A stretch of DNA of 64,000 nucleotides from Nostoc indistinguendum CM1-VF10 (GCA_019359215.1 JAHHHS010000002.1:124001-188000), one strand, 5' to 3'; shown: positions 56,101-64,000, counted from the first letter of the stretch. The notes: a model not told the origin generated them from the letters alone. Translations and numbers: made by a program.

Positions 56101-58988
56101 CTAAAATCTCCTAAGGTTTTTTTGCTGCTATAAATGACCACAGGGCTAGAGGTGAGCAGATATTGTAGGCGTTCGTTGGCTAAACGCAGTTCTTGTTCGA
56201 CGTGTTTGCGATCGCGTAGCGCGGCTTGCCGTTCGCGCAGTGCTACTTGCAGTTCGCTAACTTCTACTAAAACTGTTCCCACACCAGAGGGGCGATTGTC
56301 CTCACCAGGAATCGGGAAATAAGAAGCTAAGAAGTGGCGGATAACATCTGGTTGTTTAATTGATGCACCGCTTAATTCTTGATTAAGAATGGGTTGACCA
56401 GTCAACAAAATCTGTTGATAAATTGGTTCCACTAAGGGCGCAATGTGGGGTAAGACTTCATAAATTGTCTTACCAATATGATCTTGCTGGGGTAAGCCAT
56501 TAATCTCCGCCAGCAGTTGGTTGATTTGTACAAACCGCAGCTGGTTATCTAGAATGTTCATACCGACGGGAGCACTGCTAAAAAAGGCATTGAGACGAGC
56601 TTCTCTTAGTGCTAATTCTTGTTCTAGGGTTTTGCGCTCAATCAAACCACCTAACTGAGCAGCAACAGCACTTACTAGCAAAAGCAAACGTTTATCTACC
56701 AATACCGAGCTACGTTTAAAAAACACTAAAACAGCTAATACTTGGTTTCCAGACAAGATGGGAACACCAAAACCAGCTTTTAATCCTACTTTGGCAGCTT
56801 GTTGCGATCGCCAAAAAGCTGGTTGTGTAACTTTAGAAACATCTTCTATCCATTCTGGTTCCTGGCTTTGCCAAACTCTTCCTGGTAGCCCTACTCCCAG
56901 AGCAAATTTCATAGCTTGGCTTTGGTAGGAGAATTCTGCTAAACTACTTTCCTCACCATAGGAACCCAGGGTGTGTTCTAAATTACCATCTTTATTAGGT
57001 ATCCATGCTTCACCAAAATCCCAATCAATCGTGCGACAAATTAAGCGCAAAACTATTGCTAGAGCACTGTTGACATCACTAGCGCGAGTGATAGCTTGGG
57101 TTGTCAACAATAGCAAACTGCTTTCATTTTCTGCCTGCTTGCGTTCAGTAATGTCTTTCGCTGTGCCCAACACGTACCATTGCCCATCAATCTCGATCAT
57201 TTCTGCACTAAACAGTGTTGTCCTGATTTCTCCTGTTGAAGTGCAGACATCAATCTCATAGTTGCGGATAGCTTTTGTCTGTTGCAAAATCTGGGTGAGA
57301 AAATCATATTCTTCAGGATTTACCCAAATATTCAATTCATCATCGGTGTGATCAATAACCTGAGAACGAGAATAACCAAAAAATAGGCAAAAGCTGTCGT
57401 TAACTTCGATATAGCGTTTGTTGGGAACAGTAATTAAGGCAATTGGATCAGGAGATGACCGAAAAGCTGATGCTAACTTTTCTTCAGAAACCCTTCGTGC
57501 TGCTTCTGCGCGTTGGCGTTCTTTTGCCTGCAATACTAAGGATACAAAATTGCTCAGAGAACGAGCAAAATTTTGGTCTTCTAGCGTCCAATGATAAGCA
57601 ACTCCCACTCCCTCCATACATAAAACTCCTACGGTTTTTCCCTCCAGCCTAATGGGTGTATCGAGTATAGAAGTTATCCCTAATCTTGAGTAGTAAGATG
57701 CAGAAAATCCTCTAGTTCTGGGATCAGCATGGGCATCATCTGCGGCGATTTGTTGATCTTGCTGCAAAGCTTCAAAATAAGCTGGATAGTTTGCTACTAC
57801 CAAGGAAAGTCCTTCGCTATGTCGGTTGCAACTGGCCTCAAATAGGTCAAAACACTGGATTTTCATGCCTGTTTCGTCATACAGCCAGACACTGGTTCGT
57901 TCCACCCCAATATTTTTGACAGATGTTTCGGTGATTTTACTCAAAGCTGCTTTTAAGTCACTCTGATACAGCGTCTGATTTTGCGCCAGTTCGGTTAGCA
58001 CCAGGTTATGATTGCGGAGCTTAATCGCGCTTTCTTTGAGTAATGTTTCTGCTCCTCGGCGCTGTGTAATGTTACTAGCAGTGCCTGTCATACTTATAAC
58101 CACACCCTCTTCGTTGCGTAAGGCGATCGCATTAAACATTAGATAAAGTAAAGTACCATCTTTAGCTATACAGGTAGTTTCATGCTGGAAGATCGGCTTT
58201 CCCTGAAAAACACACTCAAAGGCTGCTTTATCTTGAGCAACTTGTGTCGGCGAGATAAAATCAGTCAAGGCACGCCCGATCATTTCTTGAGGTTCGTAAC
58301 CATAAATCTGCTTGACTGCCGGGTTGACAAAGGTAATGAGTCCATCAATATCTACCGACCAAATCATATCCTGGGATGTCTCTACTAAATGGCGATACTG
58401 ACTTTCACTCTTCTTTAGAGCAGCTTCGACTAAAAGGCGTTCGCTTTGAGAAATTTCTTTACATAAATCTTTGCCAATGCTAACGGGAATTTCTTTAAAA
58501 ATATCTTCTATTTGTTTGTTGCGAATATTTAACTCAACAGCAACCTGTTGGCGTTCTTGAATCTCCTGTTGCAGTTGGTCATTTTGTTCTTTTAACTGTT
58601 TTCTCAGCCTTTTAAGAGTGAGTTGATTTTGTACGCGTAATAAAATTTCTTGAGTTTGGAATGGTTGATTAATATAATCAATATCGCTGAAATCAAAAAT
58701 ATTTATCTTTTCAAAAAATTCATCTAAAATTCCGAAAAAAATTATCGGAATCTCTTGAGTTTTATAGTTAGCTTTCAAATGTTGACAAACTTCATAACCA
58801 TCCATCTCTGACATAAGAACATTTAGCAAAATCAAATCAGGGGGAGACACAAGTACTGTATTGATTGCTAATTGCCCAGAAATGACACTTTGCACCTGAT
58901 AACCTTGGTTTTGAAGGATGTTTGATAAAAAATGTAAATTCTTTAGCTTATCATCAACTAATAAAATTTTTATTTTTTGAGCATCCAT
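53151..58988 (-). CDS. Multi-sensor hybrid histidine kinase
   Basis: 1945-aa cytoplasmic kinase. Order: degenerate receiver (about 3-120), coiled linker, PAS (about 195-310), GAF (about 345-485), PAS, GAF (about 640-790), three further PAS domains (to about 1160), GAF (about 1180-1340), HisKA (NMSHELRTPLNAILGF, His1414), HATPase, then a receiver with intact Asp (LILMDMRMPIMDG) and a C-terminal helical tail. The first receiver has Asn56 where the phospho-Asp belongs (LILLNVLMSEMDG). A repeat of about 75 codons is inserted in the ATPase domain (54120-54350). ATG 58988 preferred over a TTG 24 nt upstream. Confidence 0.92.
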   Translation of the reverse strand: MDAQKIKILLVDDKLKNLHFLSNILQNQGYQVQSVISGQLAINTVLVSPPDLILLNVLMSEMDGYEVCQHLKANYKTQEIPIIFFGILDEFFEKINIFDFSDIDYINQPFQTQEILLRVQNQLTLKRLRKQLKEQNDQLQQEIQERQQVAVELNIRNKQIEDIFKEIPVSIGKDLCKEISQSERLLVEAALKKSESQYRHLVETSQDMIWSVDIDGLITFVNPAVKQIYGYEPQEMIGRALTDFISPTQVAQDKAAFECVFQGKPIFQHETTCIAKDGTLLYLMFNAIALRNEEGVVISMTGTASNITQRRGAETLLKESAIKLRNHNLVLTELAQNQTLYQSDLKAALSKITETSVKNIGVERTSVWLYDETGMKIQCFDLFEASCNRHSEGLSLVVANYPAYFEALQQDQQIAADDAHADPRTRGFSASYYSRLGITSILDTPIRLEGKTVGVLCMEGVGVAYHWTLEDQNFARSLSNFVSLVLQAKERQRAEAARRVSEEKLASAFRSSPDPIALITVPNKRYIEVNDSFCLFFGYSRSQVIDHTDDELNIWVNPEEYDFLTQILQQTKAIRNYEIDVCTSTGEIRTTLFSAEMIEIDGQWYVLGTAKDITERKQAENESSLLLLTTQAITRASDVNSALAIVLRLICRTIDWDFGEAWIPNKDGNLEHTLGSYGEESSLAEFSYQSQAMKFALGVGLPGRVWQSQEPEWIEDVSKVTQPAFWRSQQAAKVGLKAGFGVPILSGNQVLAVLVFFKRSSVLVDKRLLLLVSAVAAQLGGLIERKTLEQELALREARLNAFFSSAPVGMNILDNQLRFVQINQLLAEINGLPQQDHIGKTIYEVLPHIAPLVEPIYQQILLTGQPILNQELSGASIKQPDVIRHFLASYFPIPGEDNRPSGVGTVLVEVSELQVALRERQAALRDRKHVEQELRLANERLQYLLTSSPVVIYSSKKTLGDFSTTFISKNVKVMVGYEAQEFIENPSFWLHHVHPEDVELISEKFSQLVEREYSSYEYRWLHADGTYHWFYEKMRLIRDETGNPIECVGYWADISDRKLAELALQSGRQRYQLLAEASPVCIFNADIDGNILYFNQRWSEITGCSLEESLGTGWTKAVHPDDLEQLLFVWNQATTTKVMYKYEHRFLRNDSTIVWVICQALPEFGDDGEVKGYIGTITDITDRKLAEEALRESAERERAIAQVIQRMRQTLDLETIFAATTQELRQALNCDRVVVYRFNPQWSGEFISESVGNGWISLIEEHKNDPYLTEGVLQDGRCLAKILDSTNNQVQDPYLQATQGASFLCVPDIYNAGFQSSYINLLERFQAKAYIIVPILYGNQLWGLLASYQNSNPRQWKPGEINIVVQIGNQLGVAFQQAQLLAQTQRQSQALQEAVITADAANRAKSEFLANMSHELRTPLNAILGFTQVMSHDHALSTEHQQNLAIINRAGEHLLNLINDILEMSKIEAGRITLNLNSFDLIRLLENLEEMLRFRATSKGLELVFEYTSHLPQYVQADESKLRQVLLNLLGNAIKFTDTGTVMLRVGIGHGEEAGEEAVTERLALSLVPLAYGTLRERGSNLRVASPRVRSRSGAGSKGEEFSSLSPAPCPSASFQCPMHNAQSLIFEVTDTGRGIAPQEIDLLFEAFGQTETGRKSQQGTGLGLAISRKYVQLMGGDISVISTVGEGSKFAFDIQIGIAAASEIQIKQIRRQVISLAPAQSEYRILAVDDSTDSRLVLVKILTSIGFTVQEAANGTEAIALWQTWQPHLILMDMRMPIMDGYEATKIIKAREDTSIQNRKTTIIALTANAFEEQREAMIKAGCDDYINKPFREEQLLEKLSEYLGVQYIYQEESYQIADARQQETESTLKLADLVSLLSEMSPEWVKQVYTAAAQCSDDLILELIEQIPSENVVLRNFINNLAYDFQFEKIMELMSIPGVLSSS
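54120..54350 (-). repeat. Repeat-derived in-frame insertion in the kinase ATPase domain
   Basis: Codes GHGEEAGEEAVTERLALSLV then ...RERGSNLRVASPRVRSRSG... between the N-box strand (TVMLRVGI) and LIFEVTDTGRGIA. DNA carries known Nostoc repeat words: GCTCCGCGAACGTGG, CTACGCGTAGCGTCTCC, GAGTCGAAGTGGAGCAGGG and TGCCCAATGCACAATGCCC (minus strand). Confidence 0.75.
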
Positions 58989-59238
58989 ATCAGTTACTAA
59001 ATTGATTTTCAATCAGGAATAATTTATTGAATCAAACTGAGCATGAAATCAGAAAGAAAAACTTTGTTAAAAGTAAATAAAATTATTATTGCTTACTACC
59101 ATACTTCAGGGTAGGGTATAGAGATGTTAAGTTAAGCCAAAACCCTCTTTAGCTAGAAATTGAACTCTGTACAAACGGTTATTACACTGTAATACATAAG
59201 TAACTTTTATACATAAACTATTTGGAGGTGATTATACT

Positions 59239-59310
59239 ATGGCTTCACCTCAATTCTGCATCAGGATTCTAAAATACGAGAATGAGAGCTTTGTAGGCGA
59301 TACCAAATAA
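59239..59310 (+). CDS. Candidate 23-aa peptide with a near-perfect Shine-Dalgarno
   Basis: MASPQFCIRILKYENESFVG then DTK. GGAGGTGAT stands 7 nt before the ATG, a nine-base complement to the 16S 3' end, which is rare by chance. No family recognised. It lies 88 bp before the cruP start and could be a leader peptide, a small protein or the leftover start of a lost gene. The rest of 59013-59238 shows no gene. Confidence 0.35.
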   Translation: MASPQFCIRILKYENESFVGDTK

Positions 59311-59398
59311 AACCGTATGCCTACCTTATTTGATAATAAGGGCGCTGTTCCAGCAAAGATACGATCAATATCTAGTAGCTCTGCTGGAATTAAACTCT

Positions 59399-60940
59399 AT
59401 GTCTTTAACCGAAGAAGTTCTTTCCCAATTACCAGGTGATGTTTTAGGAGGTTTGCGCCAAGGCGATCGCATCCTCACATCTTTGCGAGAAAACACCGCC
59501 CCTGTACCAACGTTAGTTAAAGAAAATCAGCAGCCTTTAGGCGTTGTAGACAACGATGTGCTTATCTGCGGTGGTACTTTGGGCATTTTAATTGGTTGCG
59601 CCTTAGCGGTGAAGGGACTACGGGTGGTGTTGATGGAACGGGGTATTTTGCGGGGGAGGGAACAAGAGTGGAATATCTCTCGCAAAGAATTAGATGTGTT
59701 TGTGGAATTAAACTTGCTAACAGAGGAAGAATTAGCAAGTGCGATCGCCACTCAATATAACCCAGCGCGAGTTAGTTTTGATGGTGGTACAGAAGTTTGG
59801 GTAGAGGATGTTTTAAATATCGGTGTAGATCCGGTTTATCTACTGGCTACGTTGAAAACCCGATTTCTTGCCGTTGGTGGAAAGTTGTTAGAAAACACAC
59901 CTTTTACCGAAGCGGTGGTTCATCCAGATGGGGTGATGGTAAATAACCAATTCAAAACTCGGTTATTAATCGATGCAATGGGACATCTTTCACCCATCAG
60001 CCAACAAGCACGTCAAGGCAAAAAACCAGACGCGCTGTGTTTAGTTGTAGGAAGTTGCGCCCAAGGTTTTGCCGAAAATAATTCAGGCGACTTGTTATTA
60101 TCATTTACACCTTTGCAAAATCAATGTCAGTACTTCTGGGAAGCTTTCCCAGCCAGGGATGGCAGAACAACTTACTTATTTACTTACATGGATGCACATC
60201 CCCAACGTTTGAGTTTAGAAGCTTTATTTGAAGAATATCTGCGTCTATTACCAGAATATCAGGGAGTAGAATTAAGCAACCTGAAATTTCAACGAGCGCT
60301 ATTTGGTTTCTTTCCCACCTATCGCCAAAGTCCGCTAAAAACTCCCTGGAATCGTATTCTCCCAGTTGGAGATAGCAGTGGTAGTCAATCTCCCTTGAGT
60401 TTTGGCGGTTTTGGGGCAATGGTGCGTCACCTGAAGCGTTTAACATATGGCATTTACGAAGCACTAGAAACAGAACAATTATCTGCAAAAGCGATTACGC
60501 TGCTGCAACCTTATCAGCCAAGTTTGACTGTTACCTGGTTGTTTCAAAGGGCGATGAGTGTTGGTGTAAATCAGAAAATTGCTCCAGATCAAATTAACCA
60601 ACTACTCTCGGCGGTATTTGAGGAAATGCAGCAGTTAGGTACACCAGTGCTAAAACCATTTTTGCAGGATATAGTGCAGTTTTCGGCACTAACGCAAACA
60701 CTGTTAAAAACTGGTTTATCTCATCCGGTATTAGTTGCCAAGATAATTCCGCAAGTAGGTTTGACAAGTTTGTTAGATTGGATGGTGCATTACGGGAACT
60801 TAGGTGTATATACTGCCTTCTTTTGGTTTAGTGCAATGCTAGAAACATGGATTAAGAATCAATCAAATGAACAGCAATATTATTGGCATCGTTTGATTGA
60901 TGCCTGGAAGTATGGTTCTGGTGGTGATTACTCAGATTAA
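59399..60940 (+). CDS. cruP: CruP-type lycopene-cyclase-like flavoprotein
   Basis: 513 aa from ATG 59399 (MSLTEEVLSQLPGDVLGGLR). Dinucleotide-binding fold VLICGGTLGILIGCALAV then KGLRVVLMERG (about 50-80) fits the FAD-dependent lycopene cyclase superfamily. The middle has LLIDAMGHLSPIS and ILPVGDSSGSQSPLSFGGFG (second flavin motif), as in CruA/CruP. Length and the short start favour CruP, which in plants and cyanobacteria lowers carotenoid peroxide formation rather than cyclising lycopene. Two in-frame TTG/ATG choices exist; TTG 59330 would add 23 residues. Confidence 0.82.
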   Translation: MSLTEEVLSQLPGDVLGGLRQGDRILTSLRENTAPVPTLVKENQQPLGVVDNDVLICGGTLGILIGCALAVKGLRVVLMERGILRGREQEWNISRKELDVFVELNLLTEEELASAIATQYNPARVSFDGGTEVWVEDVLNIGVDPVYLLATLKTRFLAVGGKLLENTPFTEAVVHPDGVMVNNQFKTRLLIDAMGHLSPISQQARQGKKPDALCLVVGSCAQGFAENNSGDLLLSFTPLQNQCQYFWEAFPARDGRTTYLFTYMDAHPQRLSLEALFEEYLRLLPEYQGVELSNLKFQRALFGFFPTYRQSPLKTPWNRILPVGDSSGSQSPLSFGGFGAMVRHLKRLTYGIYEALETEQLSAKAITLLQPYQPSLTVTWLFQRAMSVGVNQKIAPDQINQLLSAVFEEMQQLGTPVLKPFLQDIVQFSALTQTLLKTGLSHPVLVAKIIPQVGLTSLLDWMVHYGNLGVYTAFFWFSAMLETWIKNQSNEQQYYWHRLIDAWKYGSGGDYSD

Positions 60941-60968
60941 ACTTGAATGATACCTGTGTGAGGTTAAG

Positions 60969-61673
60969 ATGATTGAACGGAAATCTTTAGGAATCAAATA
61001 CTTTGCAGTGTTGATTGGATTCCTGCGCGACCGCCAAGGATTTCTAGAGGAAGTTCGCCAAGGTATAAGATTACCAAATAAAATTATTTCTCTGCTAGTT
61101 TGCAGTTCCTTATTTCTTGCCGCTTATGGCGGAATCATTGGTGCATACCATAGTTGGATGCAAGCTTTGTCTTCCGCCATTAAACTTCCAGCCCTTTATT
61201 TAATCACACTCCTGATTTGTATCCCGACGTTGTTCTTTGCCAATATTATTTTTGGTTCAAAGCGGACTTTTGCACAGCATTTAGCATTAGTGCTGACTGC
61301 GGTTTCAGTCACGAGCGTGCTTTTATTCAGCTTTGCCCCAATCACACTTTTTTTCTTAATTACTACCAATAACTACCAATTTTTAATTCTGTTAAATGTA
61401 TTCATATTTGCCTTAACTGGGTTTATTGGTATTTCGTCTTTATATCACGCCACGAGTTTAGTTTTAGAACAAGATAACGAAGGTAGTAAAACACGTCAGA
61501 AAATTTTACAATTTTGGCTATTTCTTTACGCTTTCGTAGGTAGTCAGTTAGGATGGACTCTCAGACCGTTTTTTGGCACACCTGATTCTGTTTTCCAATT
61601 ATTCCGTGAAAAAGAAGGTAATTTCTATTTGAGTGTAATTCAAGCTATTAGCTATTTATTGGGAATCCGTTAA
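60969..61673 (+). CDS. Multi-pass membrane protein, tandem copy 1
   Basis: 234 aa. MIERKSLGIKYFAVLIGFLR opening, then about five membrane helices (45-70, 75-95, 110-130, 135-160, 180-200) and a C-terminal FGTPDSVFQLFREKEGNFYL motif. Paralogue of the next gene. In databases such proteins are often labelled actin-binding WH2 or Yip1-like, but no such activity can be read here. 28 bp after cruP and likely in its operon. Confidence 0.82.
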   Translation: MIERKSLGIKYFAVLIGFLRDRQGFLEEVRQGIRLPNKIISLLVCSSLFLAAYGGIIGAYHSWMQALSSAIKLPALYLITLLICIPTLFFANIIFGSKRTFAQHLALVLTAVSVTSVLLFSFAPITLFFLITTNNYQFLILLNVFIFALTGFIGISSLYHATSLVLEQDNEGSKTRQKILQFWLFLYAFVGSQLGWTLRPFFGTPDSVFQLFREKEGNFYLSVIQAISYLLGIR

Positions 61674-61714
61674 TTAGATATTCGTAATTCCCTAAATTTG
61701 GAGTAGATAAATTT

Positions 61715-62422
61715 ATGATAGACAAGAAAAATCGCGGAATTCAACAATTTGGAGTCTTGGTTAATTTACTCCGCGATCGCCAAGCGTTTTTAGAAGAAAT
61801 TCGTCACGGAGTAAGATTACAAAATAAAATCAGTTCTCTATTCGTATCTAGTTCCATTTTCTTTGCCATCTATGGCGCAATTATCGGTGCTTCTCATAGT
61901 TGGGCACAGGCGTTATCGGGTGCTATCAAACTCCCAGCTTTTTATTTATTAACACTAATTATTTGTTTTCCAACTTTGTTCTTTTTTAATGTTTTATTTG
62001 GTTCTCGGAGTAGTATCCAACAACATTTCGTTGTGTTACTCACATCTGTATCAGTAATTAGTGTGCTTTTATTCAGCTTGGCACCAGTTACGCTCTTTTT
62101 CCTCATCACTACACCCGATTCTTATCAATTTTTTAAACTGTTAAATGTGTTAATTTTTGGCATAACAGGCATCTTTGGCGTTAAATTCCTTTATGAAGGA
62201 ATGCAATTACTTTCTCAACAAGATGAAGTTGGTAAAAAAACCCGCACCACTATTTTAAGATCCTGGTTATTGCTTTATGCTTTTGTTGGTATGCAATTAG
62301 GATGGTTTCTCAGACCGTTTTTCGGTGCCCCTGACTCTAACTTCGAGTTGTTTCGAGCAGTGAAAGGCAACTTTTATCTGGATATTGTAGCGGCGGTTTC
62401 CGAAATTTTAGGTTTGCGTTAA
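61715..62422 (+). CDS. Multi-pass membrane protein, tandem copy 2
   Basis: 235 aa, aligning end to end with the previous gene: MIDKKNRGIQQFGVLVNLLR start, ...RQAFLEEIRHGVRLQNKI, same helices, and FFGAPDSNFELFRAVKGNFY at the C-terminus. The pair arose by tandem duplication. Function unknown; conserved PDS-x-F-x-LFR near the end may face one side of the membrane. 41-bp gap to the first copy. Confidence 0.82.
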   Translation: MIDKKNRGIQQFGVLVNLLRDRQAFLEEIRHGVRLQNKISSLFVSSSIFFAIYGAIIGASHSWAQALSGAIKLPAFYLLTLIICFPTLFFFNVLFGSRSSIQQHFVVLLTSVSVISVLLFSLAPVTLFFLITTPDSYQFFKLLNVLIFGITGIFGVKFLYEGMQLLSQQDEVGKKTRTTILRSWLLLYAFVGMQLGWFLRPFFGAPDSNFELFRAVKGNFYLDIVAAVSEILGLR

Positions 62423-62561
62423 TCTAAGATTTCAATGATTAGATCCAGAAATGCGATCGCCTACGGCAGTACCTAACTTTTTAATAAAAAGATTACCAAA
62501 GCTTAACTCGCTCTAAGATAAAAGCCAATTATTTTGAGAGAGACTTTAGGGAAGATATGCC

Positions 62562-63545
62562 ATGAAAAGTCTCATTCGCACATTGGCTGTTGGTGTCATC
62601 GCAGCAAGTTCTTATGTCGGTCAAGCCTATGCCGATACTACAGTTGTAAGTCCGCTCTATGAGTCTCTACCACGCACCCACGCTCATAACGACTATGAAC
62701 ACGAGTATCCACTCTTCGATGCCCTCCACAACGGTTTCATCAGTGTTGAGGCTGATATCTGGCTCTACGGCACACAGTTGCGCGTTGCCCACGATCCAGT
62801 GACTGAACCCACGACACTGCCAACGATTGAGGATTTATACCTGACACCATTGCAAAACTTGGCGAGTCAGGTAAACAACGGTGGTATTTACGCCAATGGT
62901 ACACCCCTACTTTTGTTGGTTGACATTAAAAGTGAGGGTGTTTCAACCTACGAGCGCCTACACAATGTTCTAACCAGGTATGCAGTAGACAATCCCGGAC
63001 TGTTCACTACTTACACCAAAAACGTCTCTGGTGGCTACGACACACAAAAGGGAGCGGTTAATGTCATCATCTCAGGTAATCGACCACGAGATTATATGCT
63101 CTCTCAGGATTTGCGCTACGCCGCCTATGATGGTCGTGCTGACGACATAGGCAAAGACATCGCACCTGAGTTCATCCCCTTAATCAGTGGGAACTGGAAC
63201 ACTTTCTTTAATGGCGATCTAGCTTGGGACGGTCTTGGCACCATCCCTGATGACACCAAGGCAGCCCTAGACAATATCGTGGCTCAGGTACATAGTGAGA
63301 ACAAAATCCTGCGCTTCTGGAATCTGCCTATTGATGCACCCAGTGTTTGGGGACCCCTCTATGATGCTAATGTCGAGCTGATTAATACTGATAATCTCAG
63401 TGGTTTATCTACATACATCCAATCGCGTCAAACACAGGCAGTACCAGAGCCATCGTTGAGTATTGCGCTCCTAGGTGTTTTGGGTACCTCGCTACTGCTC
63501 AAACGCAGACGGCAGTCTGAATCTCTTATCAACCCCCAAAGTTAA
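62562..63545 (+). CDS. PLC-like phosphodiesterase with PEP-CTERM sorting signal
   Basis: 327 aa. Signal peptide 1-24 (SYVGQAYA then DTT). A TIM-barrel phosphodiesterase motif follows: RTHAHNDYEHEYPLFDALHN then GFISVEADIWL (catalytic His and metal-binding Glu/Asp), LRVAHDPVT and LLLLVDIKSEG, as in bacterial PLC/GDPD-like proteins. C-terminal PEP-CTERM signal: VPEPSLSIALLGVLGTSLLL then KRRR (about 293-316). Probably secreted or surface-attached, releasing phosphate or head groups. No exosortase is in the window. Confidence 0.88.
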   Translation: MKSLIRTLAVGVIAASSYVGQAYADTTVVSPLYESLPRTHAHNDYEHEYPLFDALHNGFISVEADIWLYGTQLRVAHDPVTEPTTLPTIEDLYLTPLQNLASQVNNGGIYANGTPLLLLVDIKSEGVSTYERLHNVLTRYAVDNPGLFTTYTKNVSGGYDTQKGAVNVIISGNRPRDYMLSQDLRYAAYDGRADDIGKDIAPEFIPLISGNWNTFFNGDLAWDGLGTIPDDTKAALDNIVAQVHSENKILRFWNLPIDAPSVWGPLYDANVELINTDNLSGLSTYIQSRQTQAVPEPSLSIALLGVLGTSLLLKRRRQSESLINPQS

Positions 63546-63650
63546 CAAGGTAAACCAACAAAGCACATAGCTGATGCAATGCGATCTCCACGCTATAATT
63601 TTCTCTCAAAACTGAGAAACTAAAGGAATATGCCAAAATTTCAAAAAATC

Positions 63651-63677
63651 AACCTCACCTTACTCGTGAGGTTTTTG
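63651..63677 (+). terminator. Rho-independent terminator
   Basis: AACCTCAC-CTTACTC-GTGAGGTTTTT: 8-bp stem with a T run, about 105 bp after the phosphodiesterase stop. A 32-codon frame (63630-63728) that crosses it is not accepted. Confidence 0.7.
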
Positions 63678-63724
63678 TTATGTCTGATGAGAGGTAATTG
63701 GTCTTTTTTGCCTTCACGTCCCGA

Positions 63725-63862
63725 TTAAGTAGTAGTTAATACTAATTGTGCTCCTGCCGCCTTAAAACCAGCTATTGGCTGATCTAAGGCAGCGGAATTT
63801 TCTGCCTGTTACCTAGACGAAACACGGGCATAGCCAACCACTTCGGGAATTTTAACAATTTC
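63725..63862 (-). pseudogene. Serine-recombinase N-terminal relic
   Basis: The frame reads KIPEVVGYARVSSR, a TAA at 63809-63811, then QAENSAALDQPIAGFKAAGA and QLVLTTT. GYARVSSREQAENSxALDQQI is the start of resolvase/invertase-type (recombinase family) proteins; the Glu codon after SSR has become TAA. Only about 45 codons remain and the catalytic body is gone. It overlaps the end of moaE. Confidence 0.7.
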
Positions 63863-64000
63863 CTCCTGACTGTTCACAAGCACCAATACTTACCCAAGTG
63901 CTAGATAGTTTACCATCTAGCTCGCTATACCACTCTTTTTTCCAAATGGGGGCATTATGTTTAAGGGTATCAATGGCATATTGGCAAGCTTCAAACGCCT
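63852..64000 (-). CDS. moaE: Molybdopterin synthase catalytic subunit MoaE (3' part)
   Basis: Partial: the last 48 residues before TAA read AFEACQYAIDTLKHNAPIWK then KEWYSELDGKLSSTWV, matching the MoaE C-terminal signature (FEACxxAIDxLKxxxPIWKKE). MoaE with MoaD converts precursor Z to molybdopterin. The start is beyond the window. The stop (63852-63854) overlaps the serine-recombinase relic. Confidence 0.88.
   Translation of the reverse strand, partial: AFEACQYAIDTLKHNAPIWKKEWYSELDGKLSSTWVSIGACEQSGGNC

Noticed and set aside
63630..63728. 32-codon frame with AAAGGAAT upstream, MPKFQKINLTLLVRFLLCLM
   Set aside because: It runs through a clear terminator hairpin, so the frame is probably incidental.

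Overview
The window is a piece of a filamentous, Nostoc-type cyanobacterial chromosome. Evidence: photosystem I and NDH-1 CO2-uptake genes, very frequent GCGATCGC (HIP1) octamers, zinc-ribbon Ser/Thr kinases, a CruP-type carotenoid protein, a PrcA-type calcium-dependent protease, and dense dispersed short palindromic repeats. No tRNA, rRNA, cas gene or intact transposase was recognised.

Layout. 1-8.4 kb: tail of a phosphate-binding-type protein, a Ser/Thr kinase, a Ca2+/H+ antiporter, a DUF3536/GH57-like protein, a small membrane protein, an HNH nuclease, a Gfo/Idh/MocA oxidoreductase and a DUF4870 protein. 8.4-11.8 kb: a decayed reading frame, an Omp85-type outer-membrane protein, an orphan CRISPR array (5 repeats) with a leader-like stretch, and a GC-richer O-methyltransferase. 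12-16.6 kb: an OmpR-type two-component pair divergent from a solitary psaB paralogue. 16.6-25.1 kb: RTX-type protein, exostosin-like glycosyltransferase and two tandem kinases with a shared extracytoplasmic domain. 25.3-31.9 kb: accessory genes (PaaK-like ligase, TetR, GNAT, DJ-1/PfpI), a DUF442 gene broken by a stop codon, an AT-rich coupled two-gene module of unknown function with a nuclease-like second gene, and a DUF6888/DUF6887 pair. 32-40.5 kb: TPP riboswitch and thiC, a truncated GT39 gene, prcA, a Rieske protein, Hsp20 and NDH-2. 40.8-46.4 kb: a four-gene sugar ABC transporter operon and a decayed GT39 gene. 46.9-53 kb: the low-CO2 NDH-1MS operon ndhF3-(beta-carbonic anhydrase)-ndhD3-cupA. 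53.1-64 kb: a 1945-aa multi-sensor hybrid kinase, cruP, two tandem membrane paralogues, a PEP-CTERM phosphodiesterase, a serine-recombinase relic and the 3' end of moaE.

How the genes work together. The clearest functional unit is ndhF3/CA/ndhD3/cupA: a proton-pumping NDH-1 variant that drives CO2 hydration, here with a Tat-signal beta-carbonic anhydrase inside the operon. The four ABC genes form one complete importer. The two-component pair and psaB2 share a 467-bp divergent intergenic region, which suggests, but does not prove, a regulatory link.

Much of the non-coding DNA is repeat-derived. Two MITE-like families with inverted ends are visible. One has CTAGTA ends that supply the stop codon of two genes. 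A third set consists of about 28-bp GTAGGGGC/GCCCCTAC hairpins. Repeats have also been taken into reading frames (large kinase, ABC binding protein, DUF6887). The most novel items for follow-up are the 30.1-31.35 kb two-gene module, the solitary psaB with an extra residue next to the FX site, the carbonic anhydrase inside the CO2-uptake operon, and the stop-codon-donating CTAG elements.
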